From the NCBI GenBank assembly GCA_010093605.1, contig MU004187.1:1124018-1188017 (forward strand): a stretch of DNA of 64,000 nt, in the 5' to 3' direction. Made by a program: the position numbers and the translations under genes. Position 1 is the stretch's first letter. Every line of letters starts with the position of its first letter. This stretch comes from Lophium mytilinum. Its lineage: Eukaryota > Ascomycota > Dothideomycetes > Mytilinidiales > Mytilinidiaceae. The notes under the pieces are model-generated. The model was given only the letters and a program-made list of their open reading frames with translations, searched no databases and was not told where the DNA came from. Positions 54,332-64,000 of this stretch are shown here, piece by piece.

Positions 54332-55432
54332 ATTGTCCTGTGTTTTACTTTATTTTGAGGGGGATATAATATGGTTTGCCCAGGGCGAGTAATCTACTGG
54401 CGTTCATGCCCTGAATATTCCAGAAGATTGCATAAATAGAAATACGAGTCCCAGTAGAGAAGGTCGGGGCTGGTCTGCTCGTAAACACGTGGAAAAGTGG
54501 TCTTTGGCCCTGCAGGCGTCTTGATATAAACCCAGGGCCATGGAACCGCGCAGGCCCCATGCCCTGACAATCTTCCCGGGCGGGATATTGGGGAAAGATA
54601 AGAGGAAAAACGACTGATAGACATTCCTGGGAGCTGCGCCGTGACGCGGTACCAACGGGTGAGCAGTGCCACGATACTCTAATGCAGGATCACACTCTAA
54701 GCCGCGGTGTGCCGCGGTCTCCCCTTGAGTAGATATGGGACGCCTATCCGCCTCCAGGACAAGAAAATGGAGTCATCCAGGAGGTACTCGGCGTCCTCTG
54801 TAGGGAGCCGCGCTCAAGTCCTTATCAACTTCTTCTAGGCCTGCGCCGCGGGGCCGCGTTGACCATGATACCTATACCGCTATAGGAAGTACGAAGTGTG
54901 ATTTGCAACAAGCGGGAGGATTGCCGCGTGGGATGGCTGTATGCACAAGCAGAAACTAGGAGATCATACTCCAACGGGCGAGCGGCCGAAGCGCAAGGGG
55001 AACTGTCAGGAACTCAATGTCAAGGCGTGGTGGTGGCGGGGAGAAAGTCGATTTAATCCCTGTGGCTCGCGGAAGACGCCGATCACCGGATGGCCCCATA
55101 CCTGCGGCAGTACTGTCTTGATTGAGCGTTTATATACGCCCATGCTAACGTGTTCCAGCATGTTATGTCACCCCTCCCAATGTGTGGGTCCGTCAGCACT
55201 TAACAGACCCTATCTGGGCCCATTATTACGCTGATGGGTTTAGGGTGTGTGCTAGCGTGCTAAGGTGGGCATATGTATACGCTCATTCAATACGATAAAA
55301 GGGTATCGTAGCATTGCGGCACGTGGCACGAGTGCACAGGAATGCCTTACCAGGCCAAGCGACTGTGCAGATGCCATTAGCCTCAGGGGTACTAGGTATG
55401 TATCTCGAAACAATCGAACCGGGACAGCTGCT
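54332..55432. other. Gene-free region upstream of rhodopsin-like gene
   Basis: About 1.1 kb holding the promoter of the rhodopsin-like gene and the 3' flank of PWP2, both on the - strand. An imperfect inverted repeat (cagggccatgg ... ccccatgccctg) lies at about 54,533-54,567. No coding sequence recognised. Confidence 0.5.
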
Positions 55433-58302
55433 TCAATCCAGGCCGATCCACTCCCCCTCATCGTCCATGTCCTCGTCGTCGACACCCAAGTCGCTTCCTT
55501 CGTCCACCTCAAACTCCAGTCTCTTTTCCTGTGCCTCCTCTTCAATGATAGGCTGCGCGAGAAGATACTCGATCCTGTATACATTCTCGTCTGCGAGTCT
55601 CGCTAACTCGGTCTGAATCCGAACAACAGCCTTTTGCAGACTTCGCAGCTCTGCGTCCAGGGTGCCCTTGTTGTCTTTCAACCATCGACCGTGCTTGCTC
55701 AAAAGCGCCTCGATCCACATCAGGTTGAACTCAAGATGTGGGCTCTCATCCGCCTGCAAGGCTAAGAATCGCAACAAACGTGCGAGATAGACAGCGGGCA
55801 TGTCCCTCACGACGAGAGTGATGTCTGATATTGGTGTAGCCTCGTAGACGCGCCGAATAAGTGCCCGTTCATTGAGTCGGAAAGCCATGACGAGTGCTTT
55901 GAGGAAGTCTCGCTGCCTCAACGTCTCGAGGGTGCTTTCGGGTGTGACAGTGATGTCGAGATCGAATGGATCAAACAGAAGGGCAGTGTCCAGGGAGTAG
56001 ATCAGCAGGCCTTCTGTTGATGCTGCACAGAATGCTCTGCCAGTAGGCGCAAATGCAACAGCAGGGACGCGCACTTCCGGTCTTGTCCTACGAGCGGCGG
56101 CATCCCCGCGCGTTGCACCGGGCAGACTCCGGTCGAGGCGATCCTCGAGGTCAGATGCCTCCCCCTGATCGTCAATCAGGCCCCTCGGCCCAGCCTCTGT
56201 GAGAAGCTTACTATTCAGGAACTCTTGTGTTCCGTCTAGAGAAAGGTTCACTGAGACGGTGTACTTCTTAGCCAGTACACCTGACTGCACATCGTACAGA
56301 CAGATGTACTTGCTATTACCTCCAGCTAAGACGCAGGTACCGTCGGCGCTGTATGTGACGGTGGTGAAGCTTTTCGTGCCTGCTACATTTGCAGCAGTGC
56401 GACGATCGGTCAGTTTGCGACCGCCAGAAACATCGCGGCGAGCGTCGATTCCATTCTGCTGGGATGCCTCGGACACAGACCAGAAGGTGAGTTGGCCATC
56501 GAGAGTTGTGACAGCGACCTGTTTTGAATCGGGACGGAAGGCGACGCATAAAACGTCAGCCATGAGTTGCAACGGCTCACTGGTTTGAGTTCGCGCGAAT
56601 ATGCTCCAAATCCGGACCGTGTGGTCCCAGCTACCGCTAACCAATGCGCTGCTATCTGGGGCGAACGCAAGTGAAGATACGGGTCCTTCATGGCCGGTAA
56701 GCTGATCCAATAGCTGGCCTGTTTGAACCGACCAAATGTGGATGTCAAACGAATCGATAGATCCAGCGCATACAACCTCTCCGCTTGGATCTACCGCTAG
56801 AGATGAAAATGATAGCCTAGTTGGGGCAGTGAACGTCCGGAAATTTCGATATCGTATAAGGTCCCATGCTCGAACTGAGCCATCGAGACTAGATGTGAAG
56901 AGAACATTCCCCCTTTTTGCGAATTCGCAAGCTGTGACACCGCTGGTATGTTCGGTGAAAGTCACAATACAGAATCCAGAGTTTACGTCCCAGACTTTGA
57001 TCTTCCCATCGTCTGCTGTCGTGATGATCTTTTGCCCGTCTGGAGAGTACACAATGGAATTCATCGAATCGTAATGGCCTTGCTGCTTTAAGATGTATGA
57101 CTCTGACTGCCACTCCCAAACTAGAAGCTGGCCTAATTTTGACGCGCCAAAAGCGAGCCACTCGCCAGTCTTATTAATGGCGACATAGTCAATGTCGTTT
57201 TGGGAGATACTAAAGAGATTAGTTTTTGGCCATGGTTCTCACTGAGGCAGCTTACCTTAGAGTTTGGATCGTGCTGAACTCAGGTAATTCATAGATACCG
57301 AATATACCATTCGAGAATCCCGTCACTAAGAGATTAGATTCTGCGTGAAAGGCTGCACACGTTACATTGGCGTTGTTTTGCATGAAGTAATGTCTGTCGG
57401 TGATTCTCCACTGCATATTATCGTCATCCATTTCTGGATCCTCCGTCGCATTTGGCCGTAAGACGTATCTCCACTGGAAAAGCGCGCCGTCTTTACTGAC
57501 GGTATATATCTATGGAGCGTAAGCAGTCAGTTCTTAAGCCGCTTGGGACATCAGCCGTACCCACCGTTTCCTGGTCTTTCGAGAACCACGCTCCAACAAC
57601 ACCTTGTTTATGACCGCCTAGCGTAGTAGGTACAAAGCCTTCTTCGGGATTTAGACTCCACATCCTAGTGGTCAGATCCTTCGAGGCAGTCAAGAAGAAG
57701 CGCGAGTCCTTCGACCATTCTATGCTTTGAATTTCGTCAAAGTGTCCGGCGTGCGAGTGATGTCGTACAAACGGCGCAAACTCGAGGTCACCGTCTGTTA
57801 CGTCAGGCGTCGATGGTGTATGCCATACCTCCACTCTCCGGCCAATGGCTACAGCGAAGTGCCGACCTGAGGGCGCGAATGAAAGGGCGGTCACTTCGCC
57901 CTTGAACGTGAAGTGGTAGAGAGCGACTCTCCGGGGGAGGTTGGTGAGAATTGCGCGACCATCTTCGTCGACAGATAGGAGGAGATTTCCACGAGGATTG
58001 AGGGCGAGACGGGCGATGTTCCGTCGGTGGGCAAACGGGAGGGTATATGATTTGTTACTGCAACATAATGAGCATGTGCGGTGTGATATCATGCGGCCAG
58101 AGGGTAGCCTCCATACTTTACAAGATCGAACACAGAGACGCGATTCCCAACGGGCGAAAGAAGGCAAGTTCCGTCGGGCGCAAAGAGTAGGTTGCCTCTG
58201 CTGTAGACAGTGCCCAGCAGATTGGAGAACTGGAGGCGCGCATTAGATTCAATGATACAACAGGATTCTCTTGGTGCTCACCTTAAATTCGGTCTTCATC
58301 AT
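55433..58302 (-). CDS. PWP2: PWP2/UTP1, U3 snoRNP WD40 protein
   Basis: Five exons on the - strand (58302-58282, 58229-58117, 58057-57565, 57509-57256, 57209-55433) give 885 aa, or 884 from the second of two tandem ATGs, the usual length. The start reads KTEFKFSNLLGTVY, then NKSYTLPFAHRRNIARLAL, LTASKDLTTRMWSL, ISQNDIDYVAINKTGEW and QGHYDSMNSIVYSPDGQKI: a run of about a dozen WD40 blades. The C-terminal helical domain (LETLRQRDFLKALVMAFRLNE, HLEFNLMWIEALL) is the Utp12-like region. PWP2 nucleates the UTP-B complex of the small-subunit processome for 18S rRNA maturation in the nucleolus. It shares a 339-base divergent promoter with the septin gene. Confidence 0.96.
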
Positions 58303-58641
58303 GAGTGTGTGGGAGCTACTCAGACATGGCGGGGTGTGTTGCGGGACTCGCAGCGAGCATCTCGAACTTTTTTCTGGTGTTGCAGCGAGCTCAGGCCGCG
58401 CATAGGCTTTCTCGCTCCCCTAGCGTGCCTTCCCCAGGCCGTGTGTGGTTGGTCCGTGGTGCTTGCCGAAGGGGTCCAGCGCAAGCAGAGAAAGGGGAGA
58501 CCACAATTCATCCTCATCCCCAACATCACCACGACAGCACCCTCTCCTCCCGCCACACCCATCGACTCGCCTGCGAGCCGCTCCCGAGTCCAGCTGCCGC
58601 TCTACAAACCACATCCCAGTGAATAATCCTCACTTCGCACC
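58303..58641. promoter_or_regulatory. Divergent promoter of PWP2 and septin genes
   Basis: Only 339 bases separate the two start codons. The septin side carries a pyrimidine-rich leader (tcctcccgccacacccatcg). No TATA box is evident, as is common for housekeeping genes. Confidence 0.6.
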
Positions 58642-60132
58642 ATGTCGGCCCCAACTAACGGACGCAACCCCCAGGAGCCTCTTCCCCAAACCAACACGTC
58701 CGTTGCAGAGGACCCCGACTTCGCCATGGCCGAGTCCGCATCCCCAATTGGCATTGCCAATGTATGTCTCAATGCTGTCCTCCAAGCTGCTGCTGTACTG
58801 ACTATCCCTTCTAGCTGCCTAACCAGCGGTTCGTCCCGTCTTCGAGCTCCCAGAAATCTCCAATCTAATTCATGACAGCCACAAGATCGTTGCTAAGCGC
58901 GGTGCTGCCTTCACCATAATGGTATGCACAAGCATATTGAACAAGCTGCCTAGAAAGCTGTATCTAACGCGCGATAGGTGGCTGGCGAGTCCGGTCTTGG
59001 AAAGACAACCTTCATCAACACCCTCTTCTCCACGACAATTAAGAACTATGCCGACCATAAGCGCCGACACAACAAGCAGATTGACAAGACCGTCGAGATT
59101 GAGATCACCAAGGCTGAGTTGGAAGAGAAATTCTTCAAAGGTAGGCTAGCATAGAACTCCTGGCAAAGGAGAATTTATGGCTGACTTGACCAGTCCGCCT
59201 CACTGTCATCGACACTCCTGGGTTCGGCGACTATGTCAACAACCGCGACTCCTGGCAGCCAATCATCGAGTTTTTGGACGACCAGCATGAGTCGTACATG
59301 CTCCAGGAGCAGCAGCCCCGCCGTAGCGACAAGATCGACCTTCGAGTCCACGCCTGCCTCTACTTCATCAGACCTACCGGGCACACCTTGAAGCCGCTTG
59401 ATATTGAGGTCATGAAGCGTCTTTGCACCCGAGTCAATCTGATTCCAGTCGTGGCGAAGGCAGATACTTTGAGCCCAGCAGACCTAGCCAAGTTCAAGTC
59501 AAGAGTGCGTCTAGGTTTACCTAATTTAAAATGCAAATCTAACAATGTTTCAGGTCAGGGCCGTCATTGAAGCCCAGGGCATCAAGATCTACCAGCCACC
59601 GCTTGAGGAGGATGACGAGGCTGGTCTCCAGCACGCACGTAGCTTGATTGCCGCGATGCCGTTCTCTGTCATCGGGTCCGAGAAGGATGTTCAGACCAAC
59701 GACAACCGCACCGTCAAGGGCCGCCAGTATGCCTGGGGTGTGGCTGAGGTGGAGAACGAGGAGCACTGTGACTTTAAGAAGCTCCGCGCCATTCTCATCC
59801 GAACTCACATGCTCGACTTGATCCACACAACCGAAGAGAACCACTACGAGGCGTACAGGGCGCAGCAGATGGAGACGCGGAAGTTTGGCGAGGCTCGTCC
59901 CAGAAAGCTGGACAACCCCAAGTTCAAGGAGGAGGAGGAGGCCCTCCGCAAGCGATTCACGGAGCAGGTCAAGGTCGAGGAGCAGCGCTTCCGATCGTGG
60001 GAACAGAAGCTCATCTCCGAGCGCGACCGCCTCAACAAGGACCTGGAGCAAAGCCACGCCGTTATCAAGGCTCTCGAACAGGACGTCGACTCTCTCCAAG
60101 GCAGCCTCAACCGCTCTCACGGCCGCCGCTAG
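58642..60132 (+). CDS. aspB: Septin, CDC3/AspB type
   Basis: Six exons (58642-58761, 58815-58828, 58879-58921, 58978-59140, 59194-59504, 59554-60132) give 409 aa. G1 is GESGLGKT at 62-69, G3 DTPGFGD, G4 AKAD; the polybasic KIVAKRG precedes G1 and the septin-unique element WGVAEVENEEHCDF is intact. The C-terminus is a long Glu/Lys/Arg coiled coil (about 325-405) ending HGRR. GIANLPNQRHKIVAKRG and the long coiled coil place it with Aspergillus AspB, the CDC3 group. Septins form GTP-binding hetero-oligomer filaments at septa, hyphal tips and infection structures. Exon 2 is just 14 nt (CTGCCTAACCAGCG), followed by a GTTCGT donor. Confidence 0.95.
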
Positions 60133-60721
60133 GTTGCTTGCATGTGCAGGCTTCTATCCATTTTCTCATTTCTGCTTCAAGATACCTCTCCTTTCGGCTT
60201 CTTAGGTTTCTAATGGCGTGGCGTATAGCGACTGGAGGCTTGACTTCCTGGAGGCTGGGAGCATGTTCCGCGCTGCTTAGCTTCAGGGAGGGGTAAAGTT
60301 AGCATATTAGTGTTTGCGGGAGCGTTGTATGGTGACAGGGGAAAATTGGGGACCATAGCACGCAGGTACCTCTTCCGGTCCTGTAGATTTAATTAGGTTC
60401 CGTAAGGCTGGTCCAATGGTGTGTTTAGTAGCAGTTGCTTGTGATGCATGATTTGTAGCAAAGAGTGGTTCTCATTCCGCTTCAACAACTCGAGTTACTG
60501 GTCTATTCCAACGCAGCGTAACCACTCATGGTGCCTGCAATCAAGTCCGGGTCCCAAACCGACCGCACTCGTGCCTTTCCTCAAGAAAGTAATCCGTAGA
60601 CGTGAGGTATACCCTCAACAACGTCATCTCGACCATATCCAAACCGCAACAACGCTTTCATAACCCTCAAATCCATTTACGCCAACAATGCCCTAGCACC
60701 AACATCTCCTCGCCAGGCGCC
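60133..60721. other. Convergent 3' region
   Basis: About 590 bases between the septin stop and the stop of the - strand gene at 60,722. No gene or strong repeat. Confidence 0.5.
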
Positions 60722-61340
60722 TCAGCTAAGCCCCAGCCCCCCAAACGCCCGATCCAGCTCCTCGCCCTCCCGATTCCCCCTCCCGACCTGCTCCCGCGCT
60801 GCCACCGGATCCTGCATCTCCACCTCTCCCATCCCCTCCTCATGCCCTTGTCCCCCACCCGCCCGCTCCGGCACCAGCATCCGCACCTCCTCATCCAACC
60901 ACCCCGGCGCCACCCGCCGCTTCTCCGCCAGCTCTGCCGCCCGCCGCCGCTCCTCCCACCCCGCGACCGTCGCGCGGGCTTTCTGTTCCAGCGAGTTCAG
61001 GTGCGCCTGCAGCGCGCGGCAGGAGGCGATGATGTCGTCCGGATGGGCGGCGTGGCCGGAGGCGGAGAGGACGTAGGGGGTGCGGTTGGTGGGGTCTTGC
61101 TGGGCGTCGGCGGTGGATTGGGAGGGCAGGCTGGTGTTGGTGTTGGTGGGGTCGGTGATGGAGGGGGGTAGGGTCGAGGGGAGGGATTTGTAGGTGTATG
61201 GGAGGGTGGTCGCGGCGGGGAGGGAGAGGAAGGGGGAGACGGTTAGGGGGAGTTGGGCTAAGAGGGGGTGGGGGTCTGAGAGAGTCAGCTGGGGGTTGAC
61301 GGTCTGGGGGAGGGTAGGAAGGGGGACAGACGTTCGTCAT
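60722..61340 (-). CDS. Unrecognised protein with C-terminal helical segment, 5' end unresolved
   Basis: A long - strand frame ending at 60,722 looks coding: LTLSDPHPLLAQLPLTVSPF, TLPYTYKSLPSTLPPSI, ASGHAAHPDDIIASC, LQAHLNSLEQKARATVAGWEE and a final LDRAFGGLGLS. The middle has a predicted amphipathic or coiled-coil helix (RALQAHLNSLEQK to AEKRRVAPGWLDEE). The frame contains no upstream ATG. Simplest model: ATG at 61,340 (MTN), a 43-nt intron 61331-61289 (GTCTGT...CCCCAG), then the main exon. That intron is very short, so a further 5' exon is possible. No named family recognised. It is not secreted. Confidence 0.58.
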
Positions 61341-61774
61341 GCATTGGACGAGAGAGAGATATTTTCAGGTCGTGGAGGTTGAGCTTCGTTGGGTGGGAAG
61401 CTTTAGGAATGACAGATGCGTCCGGTGCAGCTTTAGGGTGGACGGTAAAGTGTGGTGGAGTTCGCGGGGAGCTTGTGGAGCGGTGTTGTTACGAAGCGCG
61501 GGCTATGGAGGTAACACACTTGTTACGGAGATAGAACATGGTCACGTGGCCTATTTAATCAAAGTAATCGACACTTAACATCGACTATTCTAGGGAGCTG
61601 ATAGTGTTTGAAATGCCATGTGTATTTATTCAGATTCAACCAGAGGACTCTTCGATTGCTAACAGCTAACGGTTAATGGACTCCCTAAGATCCACCACCA
61701 CACTGAACTTCCGACTCATAATTCCAGCCTTTTCAGACAGTAAACATTCAGAATCTCGTTTCGAGAGATCATGT
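61341..61774. other. Gene-free region between unknown gene and LPMO gene
   Basis: About 430 bases: promoter or leader of the unknown - strand gene and 3' flank of the LPMO gene. Nothing else recognised. Confidence 0.5.
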
Positions 61775-62819
61775 TCAGCAGTTGAACACTGTCGGCCCTG
61801 GGATAGTATATGTAGTCGGCGTTGGGTAATAGAGATTGAACTTAATGCCCGGATCAGTCCCCTGATAAGCACCTGGGAAGCTGACTCCAGAGGGCGAAGT
61901 GCTACCACCTCCCGAGATGTTTAGTTGGGCACATTCCATGTAGAGCTGCGCACCAGGGTAAGAGCTTGCACCATGCAGCGCAATGACTTCAGCTCTCAAG
62001 AGATATCTGGTAAATATGGTCAGAGAGATGCGGTTTCAAACACACGTACGACTTACTGCCCGCTTGCAATACAAGTAGGAATCTTGAAAGACACCTTGCC
62101 TTTATTGTTGTACAGACGAGTGACCGCCCATTGCAAATTCGAGTCTAACCCGTCCTCGTAGATCTTGAACCCTGCACATTGTTATGGGGCGAGCAACTCA
62201 TCTTGGAGTGGAAACGTACAACTCAGTCCGGTCACTGTCGTGGTCGTAGCGCTGCTGACTTTCGCAAGATATACAATGACGGGCCCAAGGTGACCGGGAT
62301 CAATCGGGTCTGACGAGTAGCCGGTGTTCGCACTGTCTAAAGTGTGATGCCACTCTGCGGTGACTTGAGCTCCAGCAGGAACCTATGCAGAGTGTGAGTC
62401 TGGTTGCTATACGCTCACTACACTCAAGGTCAATCCTAACTCACATCGATGACCTTTGAAGGAAGCGGGGTATTTAGAGGATTGGGTCTAGTTCGACGTC
62501 AATAGAGGATATCTTCTCTAGGGCATTCCTGTAGACCTACCCGCCGTTGCAAATAACATCGTTAGATGTCACATCTGTAATCGGTCTACCGATCAGTCAG
62601 CAGTGCCAGCTTTTCTGAACCAAGATAGTGGCGTGCTACCCATCGTAAGTCTGATTGAAAGTCAGCAGAGCGCACAGATTGAAGAAGATGAGACGCTCTT
62701 ACCGGCACACGAATACCCTCAGTGTGTCCAGCTGACACACCATTTACCCAGAGCTCTTGAAAGATGGTATGCGTAGATACGCTAACAGCCAACGACAGTG
62801 CCACAACGAGGGTCTTCAT
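61775..62819 (-). CDS. AA9 lytic polysaccharide monooxygenase, secreted
   Basis: Seven exons on the - strand (62819-62703, 62650-62640, 62585-62541, 62487-62445, 62382-62220, 62171-62057, 62006-61775) give 241 aa, the normal size for a single-domain AA9 enzyme. Signal peptide 1-16 cleaves before H17 ([12 protein letters not shown]), the N-terminal His of the copper brace. The second brace His is in VTAEWHHTL (84 or 85). H176, Q185 and axial Y187 in [17 protein letters not shown] have the correct spacing. [20 protein letters not shown], rebuilt over three introns, is a family signature. It oxidatively cleaves cellulose or related glucans outside the cell. No CBM1 follows. Exon 2 is just 11 nt, and the dense introns are typical of AA9 genes. 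Confidence 0.93.
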
Positions 62820-64000
62820 GACGGGGAAGTGCACAATATTTGCCGGAGAGCTTTTACAGCGATGATATAGCGACGGCACAAGTTAAGTCAACGGGCTACC
62901 AGAAGAGCCATGGCTACCACGCTGTATAAGAATGTGCCCAGCTTGCCTAGTGACTGTGATCACGGACGTTGTTCTCGATCAGGAACGGAAGGACAGGAGA
63001 GAGTCTACTGAATGACCGAGAAATGTTCACTTTAGTGCCGCAATCGACTGAGGGGGCGACGTAGTATGTGGGAGTCCATCACAGACAGCTCTACCATTGG
63101 CTCGCGGTATTACCATGGGCACTTGGCCAAGGTATAGAAGGCTAGAAAGGACTCCAACTTCGAGTTTCGATCGATATATGGTAATCAAATGGGAGATGCG
63201 AGGATGACAGGATTACTGAAAACGGCGGAGTTCGAAAGTAAGACACGCAGCGGGGCGCGGAGATGGAAGGGTCAGGCTCTCCATAGGAGGGTGATCTGGG
63301 CGACTCAAATTGAATAGATTACCATCTATTGGCAGGCTGGGGTGTTTCAACCGTCAAAGGCCCTCGCTAGGAGTGCAGTGCCGTTTCCTACGCGTGGCCC
63401 GCTGGCAGTGAAAAGCTTGATGGGAACAGGCCTTCGGCAGCCGGCAGACAGGCAACGGCAAGTTACAGCGCGTGCCGTGCCGGATAATATACAGCTGTGG
63501 CTTAACGATGGTGTTTATGAGAGAGAACAGGCGCTGGGAGGAGAAGTGCTGGGATCCCCTGGAGCGCCACCGGCCCATTGTGGTTAGAGAATTGTAGGGA
63601 TGTGAGGGATGGCCGGCAGCTTGACGATGTTTCCGCCGCTCTGCAATCTACCTCAATCAAAACACCATATAATTCCGCTACCAATTGACCCGGAGGCCCG
63701 TGACTCGCCTGCTCATCATGCGTCCTCATGGCTCTCGGTCCCTGGTTAGCAATCGTACCAGGCACAATGATCGAGCAGTCACGGCGTTCCTGATTCAGGA
63801 GCGCTGCGGTAAAACGTCTCTGCCACGTCCCTCGATAGTAGGCCAGAGTGGAATCTCACGGGTCATGATCCTTCATACTCCTGGCTAAATTGGAAGTCTC
63901 CTTATAACACCTTCTCTGTCGTCAGCGCGTTCCTTTTCTCTTGCGCGAGTTCTCCTTCCCGCTTCTCTCTCATCATTTTTGCCAGTGCACGCGATCTAGA
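62820..64000. other. Gene-free right end of the window
   Basis: About 1.2 kb with no recognisable gene; it holds the LPMO promoter on the - strand. The last 80 bases (ctttctcttgcgcgagttctccttcc...) are pyrimidine-rich on the + strand like other leaders here, so a + strand gene probably starts just beyond the window. Confidence 0.5.

Noticed and set aside
54533-54567. Imperfect inverted repeat upstream of the rhodopsin-like gene
   Set aside because: Arms of about 11 bases with a mismatch; too short to claim as a regulatory hairpin or transposon end without further evidence.
14000-64000. tRNA, rRNA and CRISPR features
   Set aside because: I looked by eye for tRNA B-box-like sequence and for direct repeats with spacers and found no convincing case; a covariance-model scan was not possible here. 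CRISPR is not expected in a fungus.

Overview
The window is nuclear DNA of a filamentous ascomycete (Pezizomycotina; Dothideomycetes is my guess, at low confidence). Evidence: short GT-AG introns of about 45-85 nt, pyrimidine-rich leaders before start codons, a block heavily altered by repeat-induced point mutation (RIP), and typical families such as HET, NACHT, AA9 LPMO, NmrA, DUF1996 and the SAT4/PTH11-like rhodopsin domain. All exon joins below were worked out by hand from splice sites, phase and recalled family motifs; none was checked against transcripts or a database.

Bases 1-13,757 are an AT-rich isochore with almost no CpA or TpG, full of TpA, and without any open frame of note. Relics can still be read through the stop codons: a Ty3/Gypsy element (about 5.3-12.75 kb, + strand, with gag zinc knuckle, RT, integrase and chromodomain) and a pogo/Fot1-like transposase (about 12.75-13.76 kb, - strand). 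The isochore ends abruptly at 13.75 kb.

From 14 to 64 kb the DNA is normal, gene-bearing sequence with 20 protein genes. 14-29 kb holds a secreted M6-type metallopeptidase with an N-terminal ricin-type lectin domain, a secreted DUF1996 protein, a BCS1-like AAA ATPase and a secreted S41-like protein. 29-34 kb holds two small cysteine-containing proteins, a Bin3-family RNA methyltransferase and a GRAM-domain membrane protein. 34-45 kb holds a second S41-like protein in opposite orientation, a NACHT-type NTPase, a HET-domain protein and an ankyrin-tailed L-asparaginase. 47-55 kb holds NmrA, mitochondrial ribosomal protein bL19m, a PSI-domain membrane protein and a seven-helix rhodopsin-like protein. 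55-63 kb holds PWP2, a CDC3-type septin, an unrecognised protein and an AA9 LPMO.

Housekeeping genes (PWP2, septin, bL19m, Bin3, BCS1-like) are mixed with secreted or self/non-self genes, the latter densest near the isochore and at 34-43 kb. The most interesting unit is the co-oriented NACHT-NTPase and HET gene pair at 38.1-42.4 kb, a plausible receptor/effector pair for allorecognition. Also notable are a 15-bp array that preserves intermediate steps of RIP decay, several unusually long introns, three exons of 11-14 nt, and a frame-preserving GC-AG intron in the HET gene.
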